Below are positions 16,679-26,092 of a stretch of DNA of 54,376 bases, piece by piece (positions within the stretch are counted from its first letter, which is position 1; every line of letters starts with the position of its first letter). The position numbers and the translations under genes are program-made. Source of the DNA: Timonella senegalensis JC301 (GTDB taxonomy: Bacteria > Actinomycetota > Actinomycetes > Actinomycetales > Cellulomonadaceae); contig NZ_HE978643.1 in assembly GCF_000312125.1 (NCBI RefSeq), forward strand, positions 379,546 to 433,921, written 5' to 3'. The notes under the pieces are model-generated. The model saw only the letters and a list, made by a program, of their open reading frames with translations. It was not told where the DNA came from and searched no databases.

Positions 16679-17296
16679 GTGAACGAGCAGATGCCAATCG
16701 CGGCCACGCAGGAGGCCGGAGGCTTTGGACTCAACGACAGCATCTACAACCGTTTGCTCAAGGAGCGAATCATTTGGTTGGGATCAGAGGTAAGGGACGA
16801 CAACGCTAACGCGATCTGTGCGCAGATGCTCCTCCTCGCTGCGGAAGACCCAGAGAAGGACATTTACCTGTACATCAACTCGCCTGGTGGCTCGATCACC
16901 GCGGGTATGGCCATCTACGACACCATGCAGTTTGTGAAGCCGGACGTCGCCACTGTGGCAATGGGCCTCGCAGCCTCGATGGGGCAGTTCCTCCTGTCGT
17001 CGGGCGCCAAGGGCAAGCGTTTCGCAACCCCGCACGCGCGCGTCATGATGCACCAGCCTTCGGGTGGCATCGGCGGTACGGCAACGGACATCGCGATCAA
17101 CGCGCAGCTCATCCTGCACATGAAGAAGCAGCTTGCCGGCCTTATCGCTGAGCAGACGGGCAAGACTCCTGAGGAGATCACCCGTGACTCGGACCGCGAC
17201 CGCTGGTTTACCGCGGACGAGGCCCTCGTGTACGGCTTTGTTGACCACGTCGTGACCAACGCCGGTTCGCTGGCCGAGGCCGCAGACAACGCCTGA
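16679..17296 (+). CDS. clpP1: ATP-dependent Clp protease proteolytic subunit ClpP1
   Basis: Serine peptidase subunit of the ClpP1P2 barrel, fed by ClpX or ClpC. The product has 205 residues from the GTG at 16679, chosen because GGGAG lies 5 nt before it; an in-frame ATG at 16667 is possible but lacks a good site. Catalytic Ser100 is in GLAASMGQ, His125 in [10 protein letters not shown], and the aspartate in RDSDRDRW. It is followed after 28 nt by clpP2, indicating co-transcription and hetero-oligomer assembly as in mycobacteria. Confidence 0.95.
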   Translation: MNEQMPIAATQEAGGFGLNDSIYNRLLKERIIWLGSEVRDDNANAICAQMLLLAAEDPEKDIYLYINSPGGSITAGMAIYDTMQFVKPDVATVAMGLAASMGQFLLSSGAKGKRFATPHARVMMHQPSGGIGGTATDIAINAQLILHMKKQLAGLIAEQTGKTPEEITRDSDRDRWFTADEALVYGFVDHVVTNAGSLAEAADNA

Positions 17297-17324
17297 CACC
17301 CACCAGTCATTTCAGGAGACATTC

Positions 17325-18035
17325 ATGAGTAGCATGGAATCCCAGTTCATCTCGGCCGCCCAGCGCACCCGCGGACCTCAAATGATGGGTGGCGCAGCAT
17401 TCGCACAAGGCGCACCATCCTCGCGGTACGTTCTTCCTCAGTTCGAGGAACGCACCGCGTACGGCTTCAAGCGCCAGGACCCCTACACCAAGCTCTTCGA
17501 GGACCGCATTATCTTCCTCGGCGTGCAGGTTGACGACGCCTCGGCGGATGACGTCATGGCGCAGCTTCTGGTTCTGGAGAGCCAGGAGCCTAACCGTGAC
17601 ATCATTCTCTACATCAACTCCCCGGGTGGCTCATTCACCGCAATGACCGCCATCTACGACACGATGCAGTACATCACCTCGGACGTGCAGACCGTGTGCC
17701 TCGGCCAGGCGGCCTCGGCAGCCTCGGTTCTGCTCGCTGCGGGTGCACCAGGTAAGCGTCTGGCGCTGCCTAACTCGCGTATCCTGATCCACCAGCCTCG
17801 CTTTGAGGGTGGCGCGTACGCCCAGGCGTCGGACATCGAGATCCAGGCGAACGAGATCCTGCGCATGCGTTCCTGGCTCGAGGACACCCTCGCGGTGCAC
17901 TCCGGCAAGACCTCCGATCAGATTCGCGAAGACATCGAACGCGACAAGATCCTGTCAGCTCACGAGGCAGTCGAGTACGGCCTGGTTGACCAGGTCCTCG
18001 AAAGCCGCAAGGCTAAGGCTCTTCCACGGTCCTAG
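17325..18035 (+). CDS. clpP2: ATP-dependent Clp protease proteolytic subunit ClpP2
   Basis: Second, distinct ClpP subunit, 236 residues with an N-terminal extension of about 50 residues relative to ClpP1 that is probably processed. Catalytic Ser131 is in GQAASAAS and His156 in ILIHQPRF. The Ser segment (AASAA rather than AASMG) fits the ClpP2 type. CAGGAG precedes the ATG by 7 nt. A large hairpin separates it from clpX. Confidence 0.95.
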   Translation: MSSMESQFISAAQRTRGPQMMGGAAFAQGAPSSRYVLPQFEERTAYGFKRQDPYTKLFEDRIIFLGVQVDDASADDVMAQLLVLESQEPNRDIILYINSPGGSFTAMTAIYDTMQYITSDVQTVCLGQAASAASVLLAAGAPGKRLALPNSRILIHQPRFEGGAYAQASDIEIQANEILRMRSWLEDTLAVHSGKTSDQIREDIERDKILSAHEAVEYGLVDQVLESRKAKALPRS

Positions 18036-18102
18036 TGTCGCCTGGCCTCGCACGGGTGTGCGGGGTGTAGGTGCCCTGCGGTGAGTTCCGCTTGGCCGTG
18101 AC

Positions 18103-18152
18103 TTTCACACCTCCGGTGCGTCGAGATCCCCTCGCGCGCCGGAGGTGTGAAA
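18103..18152 (+). terminator. Hairpin between clpP2 and clpX
   Basis: Perfect 14-bp arms TTTCACACCTCCGG and complement (18103-18116, 18139-18152) with a 22-nt loop, 67 nt after clpP2. It probably ends or attenuates the clpP1P2 transcript so that clpX uses its own promoter. Confidence 0.75.
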
Positions 18153-18164
18153 TATTGGAGTCAC

Positions 18165-18178
18165 GCACTGTACAGTGC
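18165..18178. promoter_or_regulatory. Palindrome GCACTGTACAGTGC at the clpX promoter
   Basis: Perfect 14-bp palindrome containing TACAGT (18171-18176), which has the form of a -10 element, 45 nt before the clpX start. TGAAAT 17 nt upstream could be a weak -35. A repressor bound here would cover the -10. Confidence 0.5.
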
Positions 18179-18221
18179 CCACAGTTCGCTATGCCCATTC
18201 GGCAGTACCAAGGAGGCAGAC

Positions 18222-19505
18222 ATGACTCGTCTAGGCGATGGCTCTGACCTGTTGAAGTGCTCTTTCTGCGGAAAGTCGCAGAAGCAAGTCAAAAAGCTGA
18301 TTGCGGGACCGGGCGTCTACATCTGTGTGGAATGCATCGAACTGTGCAACGAGATCATTGAGGAAGAGTTCCAGGAAGCTGTCGAGCTCGGACTCGGCGA
18401 GTTGCCCAAGCCGCGCGATATCTTTGATTTCCTCGAGCAGTACATTGTGGGCCAGCAGGACGCCAAGCGTTCACTCGCAGTTGCCGTGTACAACCACTAC
18501 AAGCGAGTGACCGCGTCCAACGAGCCCAAGACCGTGGGCACAGGCTCGGATGACATTGAAATCTCCAAGTCCAACATCCTGATGATCGGTCCTACGGGAT
18601 GCGGCAAGACCTACCTAGCGCAGACGCTGGCCAAGATGCTCAACGTCCCATTTGCCATTGCGGATGCGACCGCGTTGACCGAGGCCGGGTACGTGGGTGA
18701 GGACGTAGAGAACATTCTCCTGAAACTCATCCAAGCCGCTGACTTTGACGTCAAGAAGGCCGAAACCGGCATTATCTACATCGACGAGATCGACAAGATC
18801 GCCCGAAAGTCCGAGAACCCCTCAATCACCCGTGACGTATCCGGAGAGGGTGTGCAGCAGGCGCTGCTCAAGATTATTGAGGGTACAACTGCCTCTGTGC
18901 CGCCACAGGGTGGACGCAAGCACCCGCACCAAGAGTTCATCACTATCGATACCTCGAACGTGCTGTTCATCGTTGCCGGGGCATTCGCGGGCCTTGAGGA
19001 CATCATCTCCTCGCGCGCAGGAAAGTCCGGAATCGGTTTTGGTGCACCGCTCGCGCTCAAGGAGGAGGGCACGGACGTCATGGCCGACGTGCTCCCAGAA
19101 GACCTGCAGAAGTTCGGGCTAATCCCCGAGTTCATCGGCCGGGTGCCCGTCATCACCACGGTTTCACCGCTGGACGTGGACGCGCTGGTCCAGATCCTCG
19201 TCACACCAAAGAACGCGCTGATCAAGCAATACCAGAAGATGTTCGAGTTGGACGGTGTTGAACTCGAGTTCACTGATGGCGCGGTCAAGGCAGTTGCCGA
19301 GCAGGCGCTCCTCCGCGGAACCGGTGCTCGCGGGCTGCGTTCGATCCTTGAAGAAGTCCTCCAGCAGATCATGTTCGAGATCCCTTCACGCGATGACGTC
19401 GAACGGGTCGTGGTTGATGAGGGCGTTGTCCTGAACAACGTGTTTCCAACGCTCGTACCTCGTTCCACATCCAAAAAGGGCACACCCCGAGAAAAGAGCG
19501 CTTAG
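18222..19505 (+). CDS. clpX: ATP-dependent unfoldase ClpX
   Basis: AAA+ unfoldase that delivers substrates to ClpP. It has 427 residues. The N-terminal zinc domain has Cys13, Cys16, Cys35 and Cys38; Walker A GPTGCGKT is at about 123-130; Walker B is [10 protein letters not shown]; the loop contacting ClpP is in the GIGF segment. The frame is open upstream to 18147 but the ATG at 18222 has AAGGAGG 5 nt before it and starts at the zinc domain. Chorismate mutase begins 5 nt after its stop. Confidence 0.97.
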   Translation: MTRLGDGSDLLKCSFCGKSQKQVKKLIAGPGVYICVECIELCNEIIEEEFQEAVELGLGELPKPRDIFDFLEQYIVGQQDAKRSLAVAVYNHYKRVTASNEPKTVGTGSDDIEISKSNILMIGPTGCGKTYLAQTLAKMLNVPFAIADATALTEAGYVGEDVENILLKLIQAADFDVKKAETGIIYIDEIDKIARKSENPSITRDVSGEGVQQALLKIIEGTTASVPPQGGRKHPHQEFITIDTSNVLFIVAGAFAGLEDIISSRAGKSGIGFGAPLALKEEGTDVMADVLPEDLQKFGLIPEFIGRVPVITTVSPLDVDALVQILVTPKNALIKQYQKMFELDGVELEFTDGAVKAVAEQALLRGTGARGLRSILEEVLQQIMFEIPSRDDVERVVVDEGVVLNNVFPTLVPRSTSKKGTPREKSA

Positions 19506-19510
19506 CACTC

Positions 19511-19873
19511 ATGCCGATCGACAACGATCACCAGCCGTCCGATCCAACGGCCAACCCACAGATCCGTCAGGAAATCCTTGACCTGCGCGCATCCATCGAC
19601 AACATTGACGCTTCCTTGATGTATCTGCTCGCCGAGCGCTTCAAGTTCACTCACCGCGTTGGCGAGCTCAAGGCAATGGGCGGCGTGGCACCGGCGGACC
19701 CGGAGCGCGAGGCCCAGCAGATCGCACGGCTGACCGGAATCGCGGACGCGGCGGGTCTCGACCCCGCGTTTGCTGAGCAGTTCCGTGAGTTCATCGTGTC
19801 CGAAGTGATTCGCCACCACAAGCGGATTGCCTCCGAGCTGGGGGATACTCGCCCGCTCGACACGTTCAATTGA
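19511..19873 (+). CDS. Chorismate mutase, AroQ class
   Basis: Cytosolic enzyme converting chorismate to prephenate for phenylalanine and tyrosine. The 120-residue all-helical product has the AroQ pattern LRASIDNIDASLMYLLAERF, with the catalytic arginine in the first long helix and RVGELKAMGG and REAQQI in the next. There is no signal peptide, unlike secreted mycobacterial forms. It lies 5 nt after clpX and before a strong terminator, so it is the last gene of the clpX transcript. Confidence 0.88.
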   Translation: MPIDNDHQPSDPTANPQIRQEILDLRASIDNIDASLMYLLAERFKFTHRVGELKAMGGVAPADPEREAQQIARLTGIADAAGLDPAFAEQFREFIVSEVIRHHKRIASELGDTRPLDTFN

Positions 19874-19915
19874 AGGGCTGGATCTGACTTCTAGGATCCT
19901 TATCCCACTGATCTT

Positions 19916-19954
19916 CCGAAGGACCTGGCACCCGTTGCCGGGTCCTTCGGTTTT
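19916..19954 (+). terminator. Terminator of clpX-chorismate mutase
   Basis: CCGAAGGACC-type stem, 15 bp with one bulge, 5-nt loop and TTTT. Confidence 0.92.
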
Positions 19955-20064
19955 CATGTTTGAGACACATTTCACACAGTTTGTTGGAAGCGCGAGTCAC
20001 ACGCGGGTAATCTCAGCGAACACTGGAACACTGGGTGGAATACGGGGACAAAGGAGTGATCGGT

Positions 20065-21357
20065 ATGAAAAGGCGCTTACTAGCTGGAGCTGTGGCCACT
20101 GTGCTGGCGGGATCATTGGCTGCGTGTTCACCAGAGCCGCGCCCGAACGACGGTCCGAACCGTCCGGGGGAGTCCAACTCGAGCTCTGCTCCGACGGAGA
20201 CCGAATCTCCGGAGGAGCCCGCAGGCCCCACAGACGAGGAACTGATCGCCCGAGCCTCGGTGCTCGCCCAAGGGTACGACTACAAGGCGGCCCTGGCAGA
20301 GATCAAGGATGTTAGCTCCCCCGAAGCGGACGCAGCCCGAACCGAGATCGAGTCAGCAAAGGCTGCTGCCAAGGTATGGCCAACGCCCAACCAGATCCCG
20401 CACCTGTTCTTCCACTCGCTCGTGGTCGACACCGACCGCGCGTTCGACGGCGACGATCGCCAGCAGGGCTACCTCGACTACATGGTCACGCTTACGGAGT
20501 TCAACGCCATCCTTGACGAGTTGTACGCCCGTGACTACGTGCTGGTCAATCCCAAGTACTTTGCGGGCCTGAACAAAGAAAAGAAAATGGCATACCGGGA
20601 CATCAAACTCCCGGTGGGCAAGAAGCCACTCGTCATCTCCGTTGACGACATGAGCTACTACGAGTATATGGATGGGGATGGCTTTGCCACCAAGTCTGTG
20701 CTCACCGAGGACGGGAGAGTGCTGAACGAGTACACCACGGCGGATGGCGAGGTGAAGATCGGCGCGTACGACGTCCAGGCGGTTGTGGACGAGTTTGTCG
20801 ATGAACACCCGGACTTCTCGTACCGTGGATCCAAGGGCATTCTGGCCCTGACTGGATATAACGGAGTGTTCGGCTACCGCACTTCTGACCGTGAGTATGG
20901 GGACTCTCCAACGCTTGAGAGTGATAAGGCGGAGGCCACAAAGATTGCTGATGCGCTGAAGGAAGATGGCTGGGTCATGGCCTCTCACTCGTGGGGCCAC
21001 CGCAGCATGGGAACAGTCCCGATGGACAAGATGAAGTTTGACCTGAACCTCTGGGACAAGGAAGTCCGACCGATCCTGGGGAAGACCGACCAGTTCATTT
21101 ACGCCTTCGGTGGGGACATCTCCGGCGTCCCACCGTACTCAGGACCGCGGTATGAGCTCCTGCGTGAGCACGGCTTCCGGTTCTTCTACGGTGTGGACGG
21201 AACCACCACGGCCTGGATGCAGCAGGGCGCCGGCTATCAGCGGCAGATGCGCATCAACATTGACGGGCTGCAGTTTGCCAAGGAACTCAAGGGGGACAGG
21301 CCCGTGTTGTCCACGTTCTTTGACGTGAAGACCGTGATGGATCCTGCTCGGCCCTGA
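20065..21357 (+). CDS. Polysaccharide deacetylase-family lipoprotein
   Basis: Predicted lipoprotein of 430 residues: basic start, hydrophobic stretch and lipobox LAAC with Cys21, then a Ser/Pro/Glu-rich linker. The NodB-like domain shows VISVDDMSYYEY for the catalytic Asp pair and SHSWGHRSMG for the His-x3-His metal site, with YAFGGDISG later. The spacing between the Asp and His motifs (over 100 residues) is longer than in standard NodB proteins. Likely acts on a cell-wall or surface polysaccharide; the substrate is unknown. ATG at 20065 with AAGGAG 8 nt upstream rather than the frame start at 20035. Confidence 0.82.
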   Translation: MKRRLLAGAVATVLAGSLAACSPEPRPNDGPNRPGESNSSSAPTETESPEEPAGPTDEELIARASVLAQGYDYKAALAEIKDVSSPEADAARTEIESAKAAAKVWPTPNQIPHLFFHSLVVDTDRAFDGDDRQQGYLDYMVTLTEFNAILDELYARDYVLVNPKYFAGLNKEKKMAYRDIKLPVGKKPLVISVDDMSYYEYMDGDGFATKSVLTEDGRVLNEYTTADGEVKIGAYDVQAVVDEFVDEHPDFSYRGSKGILALTGYNGVFGYRTSDREYGDSPTLESDKAEATKIADALKEDGWVMASHSWGHRSMGTVPMDKMKFDLNLWDKEVRPILGKTDQFIYAFGGDISGVPPYSGPRYELLREHGFRFFYGVDGTTTAWMQQGAGYQRQMRINIDGLQFAKELKGDRPVLSTFFDVKTVMDPARP

Positions 21358-21430
21358 TAGGCCTTGGGCGGTCCTGGTAGGTATTGAGCGGTCTGATGGG
21401 CCTTGGGTGGTCCTGGTAGCCAATGGTGGG
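21356..21430. repeat. Degenerate tandem repeat, about 20-bp unit x 3.5
   Basis: Units like GATAGGCCTTGGGCGGTCCT repeat three times with changes and one deletion, starting at the stop codon of the deacetylase gene and ending 44 nt before the terminator. Confidence 0.65.
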
Positions 21431-21473
21431 CGCCGGCCGGCACAGTCCGGCACTGGCGGGTCAAGCCTATAGA

Positions 21474-21520
21474 CGGTGAGAGGGCGAGTTCCATATGGAA
21501 CTCGCCCTCTCACCGTTTTT
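21474..21520. terminator. Bidirectional terminator, 42-bp perfect palindrome
   Basis: 21474-21515 is a perfect palindrome centred on CCATATGG, followed by five T. It lies between the convergent deacetylase and ABC transporter genes. Confidence 0.93.
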
Positions 21521-21537
21521 GGTTAACACCCGTGCGA

Positions 21538-22296
21538 TTACTCGCCCGTGTGAGTCGGGTCAAGCACGCGCTTGAGGAACTGCTGGGTGCGTTCCTGGGT
21601 CGGTGCATTGATCACTTCTGCGGCAGGGCCCTCTTCAACGATGACGCCGTCATCCATGAAGATAACCCTGTCGGCTACATCTCGTGCAAAGGCCATTTCG
21701 TGCGTGACCACCATCATCGTCATGCCATCTTCAGCAAGCTCACGCATAACCTTGAGGACGTCGCCCACAAGTTCAGGGTCGAGCGCCGAGGTTGGCTCGT
21801 CGAACAGCATGATGTCTGGGTTCATGGACAGCGCGCGGGCGATTGCCACACGCTGCTGCTGGCCGCCGGAGAGCTGGTTGGGGTGCGCGTTAGCGCGGTC
21901 TGCGAGACCCACGTGCTCGAGGTTCTTCAGGGCGACTTCCTTGGCCTCGGCCTCGGAGCGTCCCAAAACCTTGCGCTGTGCCACAGTGCAGTTCTTGAGC
22001 ACCGTCATGTTGGAGAACAGGTTGAACTGCTGGAACACCATGCCCACGCGTGTGCGCAGGGCGTCGATGTCCACGTCGTCATCCGTGGTTTCCTCGCCGA
22101 GAACGTTGATGGAACCGGAGGTCGTGGTCTCGAGCTGGTTAACGCAACGCAGGAGGGTTGACTTCCCTGAACCCGACGGACCAATGATGCACACAACCTC
22201 GCCGGCGTGGACGTCAAGGTCGATGCCCTTGAGGACTTCGCGCTCGCCGTAAGACTTGTGCAGACCGCGGATTGCAACTATTGGTTGTTCAGTCAC
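21538..22296 (-). CDS. Polar amino acid ABC transporter, ATP-binding protein
   Basis: ATPase subunit of 252 residues, GlnQ/HisP family. Walker [11 protein letters not shown]-loop VFQQFNLF, signature LSGGQQQR, Walker [13 protein letters not shown] and the switch histidine in VVTHEM are all present. The GTG start overlaps the permease stop by 4 nt. It is the last gene of a three-gene operon with the permease and binding protein. Homology alone does not settle the amino acid; the possible ArgR-like boxes upstream would favour arginine or another cationic amino acid. Confidence 0.93.
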   Translation of the reverse strand: MTEQPIVAIRGLHKSYGEREVLKGIDLDVHAGEVVCIIGPSGSGKSTLLRCVNQLETTTSGSINVLGEETTDDDVDIDALRTRVGMVFQQFNLFSNMTVLKNCTVAQRKVLGRSEAEAKEVALKNLEHVGLADRANAHPNQLSGGQQQRVAIARALSMNPDIMLFDEPTSALDPELVGDVLKVMRELAEDGMTMMVVTHEMAFARDVADRVIFMDDGVIVEEGPAAEVINAPTQERTQQFLKRVLDPTHTGE

Positions 22297-23132
22297 TTCC
22301 GGCTCCCTTCGCCAAAGCGCTTCTCAAGGTGTCGTGCCAAGATACCCAATGGAACGGTGATGCACAGGTAGGCAAAACCGACTACGAATAGGCCGGTGAG
22401 GCCGCCGGTACCGCTGTTGAGCGCGTCTCGGCCGATCTTGGTGAGCTCGAACTGGGATGCAGCCATGCCCATGAGGAACACCAGGGAGGAGTCCTTGGTG
22501 AGCAGGATGATCTCGTTTGTCATTGGAGGAAGCACGATGCGGAAGGCCTGTGGCAGAACCACAGTGACCATAGCGCGCGTCTGGCTCATGCCGAGTGAGC
22601 GTGCGGCCTCGATCTGGCCCTTGGGTACCGCTTGGATTCCTGCACGCAGCACCTCAGCGATGTACGCGGAGGAGACGATTCCCAGCGCGAGGGCCGCCTT
22701 GAGCGTGAGCGAGGGGATCTTCACGTTGAATGCGATCGGCAGTGCGAACGCCACGGAGAACACAACGAGCATCGCGGGGATTCCGCGGAAGAACTCGACG
22801 TACGCGGTTGCGAGCCAGCGGTAGAGTCCCACCGAGGAGAGACGCATGAGCGCCAGGACGATGCCGAGGACGAGCGCGAGCGCAAATGCGGCAGCCGTGT
22901 AGGTCAGCGTGTTGACAAAGGCGTTAGGGATGAGCGGAAGCAGATCCTTGGCAACGTCAACGTTGAAGAGGTTCTTGGCTATGCGGTCCCAGTCGGCGGC
23001 AAAGCCGAGGGCTACCGCTATGACAACCAGAACACCGTATTGGATAGCGCGCGAGAGCGCGGCCCGGCGCTTGGGGCTCATCCGAGCCTTGCGCACCGTT
23101 CGCGCTCCTGCGTTTGAAGTGACGGCAGTCAT
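22293..23132 (-). CDS. Polar amino acid ABC transporter, permease
   Basis: Membrane subunit of 279 residues with about five to six hydrophobic segments. The HisM-type loop contacting the ATPase, [21 protein letters not shown], is at about 177-197, and [12 protein letters not shown] is the typical polar amino acid permease segment. The basic N-terminus is longer than usual. Its ATG shares a base with the binding-protein stop, so translation is coupled. Confidence 0.92.
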   Translation of the reverse strand: MTAVTSNAGARTVRKARMSPKRRAALSRAIQYGVLVVIAVALGFAADWDRIAKNLFNVDVAKDLLPLIPNAFVNTLTYTAAAFALALVLGIVLALMRLSSVGLYRWLATAYVEFFRGIPAMLVVFSVAFALPIAFNVKIPSLTLKAALALGIVSSAYIAEVLRAGIQAVPKGQIEAARSLGMSQTRAMVTVVLPQAFRIVLPPMTNEIILLTKDSSLVFLMGMAASQFELTKIGRDALNSGTGGLTGLFVVGFAYLCITVPLGILARHLEKRFGEGSRK

Positions 23133-23917
23133 CAGTTACCTGCGGCGCCTACGTGCTTGGTGATGATTTCGTCGTACGTGCCATCAGCCTTGGCATCCTT
23201 GATTGCGGCGTTGAGAGCCTCAACCAGCTTGGGGTTGTCCTTCTTGACTCCGAAGCCGTACTGCTCATCAGTCTTTTCGGTGAAAGCAATGCTCAGCTCG
23301 TCGGTGGTGTAGGACTCGAGGACACCGATGTCAGCGATTGCTGCGTCGATCTGTCCGGTCGCTACAGCCTGAACGAGGGAGCCAACCTCTGGGAACACCT
23401 GAACATCAAAGCCAGCGTCCTTGGCGATGGTCAGACCGGTGGTCTCGACCTGCGCACCTACGTTCTTGCCTTCAAGGTCCTTCAGCGAGGTGGCGGTGGA
23501 GCCGGTCTTCACGAGCGCACCCTGGTTTGCGTCGTAGTAAGGGTCCGAGAAGTCGAACTTAGCCTGGCGCTCTGGGGTAATCGTCATCCCGGTTGCGAGG
23601 ACGTCGCAGCTGTTGGACTCGAATGCAGCGCCCGAGGACATTGCGTCGAAGTCGTACTGCATGGCTACGTACTCGAGGCCCAGCTTCTCTGCCGCGAGCT
23701 TGGTGAGGTCGATGTCGATGCCGGTCAAGTTGCCGTCAGCATCGTTGTACTCGAATGGCTCGAAAGGAGCGTTGGAGCAGACGGTGAGCGTTCCAGCGGT
23801 GACGAGCAGCGGTCCGTCAGCGTTTTCAACTGGAGCGGTGTCGTCCGAGCAAGCGGTCAGGGCGAGTGCTGCTGCTGCGACGATTCCGGCTGCTGCGAGC
23901 TTCTTGGAGGAGAACAT
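23132..23917 (-). CDS. Polar amino acid ABC transporter, substrate-binding lipoprotein
   Basis: Predicted lipoprotein of 261 residues: MFSSKKLAAAG leader, lipobox LTAC with Cys23, then the family-3 solute-binding fold with FEPFEYNDADGNLTGIDIDL and MTITPERQAKFDFSDPYY. The frame continues upstream to 23977, but the ATG at 23917 gives a proper signal peptide and has GAGG about 7 nt before it. First gene of the operon. Confidence 0.93.
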   Translation of the reverse strand: MFSSKKLAAAGIVAAAALALTACSDDTAPVENADGPLLVTAGTLTVCSNAPFEPFEYNDADGNLTGIDIDLTKLAAEKLGLEYVAMQYDFDAMSSGAAFESNSCDVLATGMTITPERQAKFDFSDPYYDANQGALVKTGSTATSLKDLEGKNVGAQVETTGLTIAKDAGFDVQVFPEVGSLVQAVATGQIDAAIADIGVLESYTTDELSIAFTEKTDEQYGFGVKKDNPKLVEALNAAIKDAKADGTYDEIITKHVGAAGN

Positions 23918-23954
23918 GTGTTGCCTCAATCTCTTAGTGTTCACGTGTGTTAAC

Positions 23955-23988
23955 CATGAATAATCATAACCCTGCATAGTTATGCATT
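23955..23988. promoter_or_regulatory. Possible paired ArgR-like boxes upstream of the amino acid transporter
   Basis: TGCATAGTTATGCA (23973-23986) is a palindrome except its centre and resembles an ARG box; a weaker TGAATAATCATAAC lies 16 nt away at 23957. They sit 40-70 nt before the binding-protein start. Spacing differs from the classical paired arrangement. Confidence 0.3.
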
Positions 23989-24062
23989 GCCAGTCTCGGT
24001 TGTTGAGTATTGGCTCACGTTAACGCTTGACGGGTACTTCCGCCCGGTGGAGCAAAAACGCC

Positions 24063-24129
24063 GAGATCCTAGCTACGGCGGTGAGTTTCTAGAACGTATC
24101 TAGGATTTCACCGCTGCAACTAGGATCTC
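24063..24129. repeat. 67-bp palindromic intergenic repeat, copy B
   Basis: Begins GAGATCCTAGCTACGG and ends in GATCTC; same length as copy A at 7485-7551, with about 14 differences, mainly in the loop and with some paired changes. It lies between the acyl-CoA synthetase stop and the amino acid transporter operon and can end the synthetase transcript. Confidence 0.85.
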
Positions 24130-24195
24130 GGCTAGTGGTAATGCGGGGGAAAGCTGCGCGGCAGCGCCGCGAGAGAGGCTCGCTAGCTCGCTACG

Positions 24196-26013
24196 TCAGT
24201 CCTTTTCCTTCTGGAGAGGACCGCCATAGAGATCGTCAATGACTGGCGCAAAGTCCCTGAGCACCAGCGCGCGCTTCACCTTGAGGGAAGGGGTGAGGTA
24301 CCCATTCGCCTCGGTGAAGTCGGTGGTGAGCACGGTGATCTTGCGGATCGACTCGGCGCGCGACACTGCCTGGTTTGCGCGGTTGACTGCGCGGTCCAGA
24401 GCGGCTAGCACGCTTGGGTTGGTCGCAGCCTCGGAGACCTCCATTGCTGGAAGGCCGTGGGACTTGAGCCAGCCCGGGAGCATCTCGCGGTCGAGGGTGA
24501 CGAGCGCGCCGATGAACGGACGCTGGTCGCCCACTGCAACCACCTGGGACACGATGGGGTGGCCACGCAGTCGGTCCTCGAGAACTGCTGGGGCCACGTT
24601 CTTGCCGCCAGCGGTGACGATGAGTTCCTTCTTGCGGCCGGTGATGCGCAGGTAGCCGTCGTCATCGAGTGTTCCGATGTCACCCGTGTGGAACCAGCCG
24701 TCCTTGAGGGCCTCGGCGGTTGCCTCAGGGTTGCCGCGGTACCCACGGAACACGTGATCTCCCTTGAGGAGGATCTCACCGTCGGTGTCGATCTTGATCG
24801 AGGTGCCAGCAAATGGAGGGCCAACGGTTCCGATCTTAATGAGGTGTGGACGGTTCACTGCGCTCGGGGCACAGGTCTCGGTCAGGCCGTAGCCCTCGAG
24901 CACGGTCACACCGATGCCGCGGAAGAAGTGTCCGAGGCGCTCACCGAGTGGCGCACCACCCGAAATCGCGTACTCGGCGTTGCCGCCGAGGGTGTCGCGG
25001 AGCTTCTTGTAGAGGATTGCGGAAGCAGCCTTGTGCTGTGCCTTGAGTACGAAGGACGCACCTTTGTCGCTCTGCCAAGCTCGGGAGTTCTGGATCGCAA
25101 CTTTAGCTGCCCACCGGAACATCTTGAGCTTGAAGCCAGATCCGGCCTTCTGCTCTGCCGCGTTGTACACCTTCTCAAACACGCGAGGAACAGCGAGCAG
25201 GAAGGTTGGCTTGAACGACTGGAGGTCCGGGATGAGGTTCTTGGCGTCTGGGGTGTGACCCAGAACCGCTCCGCCGGTCAGTGCAACAACCTGGATGAAG
25301 CGGGCGAACACGTGGGCCAGCGGCATAAACAGGAGGGTGCGCTTGCCTGGGCCGCACACCGCGTCGAGGTCCTTGATACCGTTACGGGTCAAGTACACAA
25401 AGTTCCAGTGCGTGAGTTCCACGCCCTTTGGACGGCCGGTGGTGCCGGAGGTGTAGATGATCGTGGCGAGGTCGTCGGACTTGACGCCCTTAGAACGTGC
25501 TTCGACCTCTGCGCTGTCCACGTTCGCGCCGCGCTCATGGATCGTTGTGATCGCGTCGTCGTCAATAACGAGGACTTCCTTGAGCTCAGGCAACTCGGCC
25601 CGAGCCTCTGCGACCACGGAAGCGTGGCCGGCGTTCTCCACAAAGATCATCTTTGCGTTGGAGTCGGAGCAGATCCAACGGACTTGGGAGGCGGAGCTGG
25701 TCTCGTATACGGGCACTGGAAGTGCACCAACGGCCCAGATGGCGAAGTCGAGGAGAGTCCACTCGTAGCGGGTGCGGCTCATGATGGCGATCGTGTCACC
25801 GGCGTTGATGCCGGAAGCGATCAGGCCCTTTGCCAGGTCGGTAACTTGGTTCTGGAACTCGCGGGCGGTGACGGGTACCCAGTTCCCTCCAAGTCCACTC
25901 TGGATCTCAAAGAGGGTCTTGTCGCCGGACTCTTCGACGCGCTTAGTCAGAAGGTCGTTGATGTTGAACGTGCGGGGCACGTCAACCAGGTTTGGTGAGG
26001 TGAATTCTTGCAT
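24196..26013 (-). CDS. Long-chain fatty acid--CoA ligase (AMP-forming)
   Basis: Adenylate-forming enzyme of 605 residues, similar in length to FadD15-type ligases. The AMP-binding signature IYTSGTTGRPKGVELTH is present, followed by VLEGYGLTETCAP and the hinge GWFHTGDIGTLDDDGYLRITGRKKE, with the catalytic lysine region KVKRALVLRDF near the C-terminus. It activates long-chain fatty acids to acyl-CoA for lipid synthesis or breakdown. The ATG at 26013 has GAGGAGC 6 nt before it; a longer frame to 26082 runs through the valS terminator and is rejected. Confidence 0.93.
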   Translation of the reverse strand: MQEFTSPNLVDVPRTFNINDLLTKRVEESGDKTLFEIQSGLGGNWVPVTAREFQNQVTDLAKGLIASGINAGDTIAIMSRTRYEWTLLDFAIWAVGALPVPVYETSSASQVRWICSDSNAKMIFVENAGHASVVAEARAELPELKEVLVIDDDAITTIHERGANVDSAEVEARSKGVKSDDLATIIYTSGTTGRPKGVELTHWNFVYLTRNGIKDLDAVCGPGKRTLLFMPLAHVFARFIQVVALTGGAVLGHTPDAKNLIPDLQSFKPTFLLAVPRVFEKVYNAAEQKAGSGFKLKMFRWAAKVAIQNSRAWQSDKGASFVLKAQHKAASAILYKKLRDTLGGNAEYAISGGAPLGERLGHFFRGIGVTVLEGYGLTETCAPSAVNRPHLIKIGTVGPPFAGTSIKIDTDGEILLKGDHVFRGYRGNPEATAEALKDGWFHTGDIGTLDDDGYLRITGRKKELIVTAGGKNVAPAVLEDRLRGHPIVSQVVAVGDQRPFIGALVTLDREMLPGWLKSHGLPAMEVSEAATNPSVLAALDRAVNRANQAVSRAESIRKITVLTTDFTEANGYLTPSLKVKRALVLRDFAPVIDDLYGGPLQKEKD

Positions 26014-26052
26014 GACACGCTCCTCGGGTGTGGGGGCTACGTACGGTAAGCG

Positions 26053-26084
26053 TAATGGCGGGCAGCCAAGGCCGCCCGCCATTA
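26053..26084 (-). terminator. valS terminator
   Basis: Perfect 11-bp stem TAATGGCGGGC and complement with 10-nt loop, starting 9 nt after the valS stop. Confidence 0.85.
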
Positions 26085-26092
26085 GGTCTAAA

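Noticed and set aside
24457-25998. 513-residue plus-strand ORF
   Set aside because: Antisense of the acyl-CoA ligase, which has clear family motifs.
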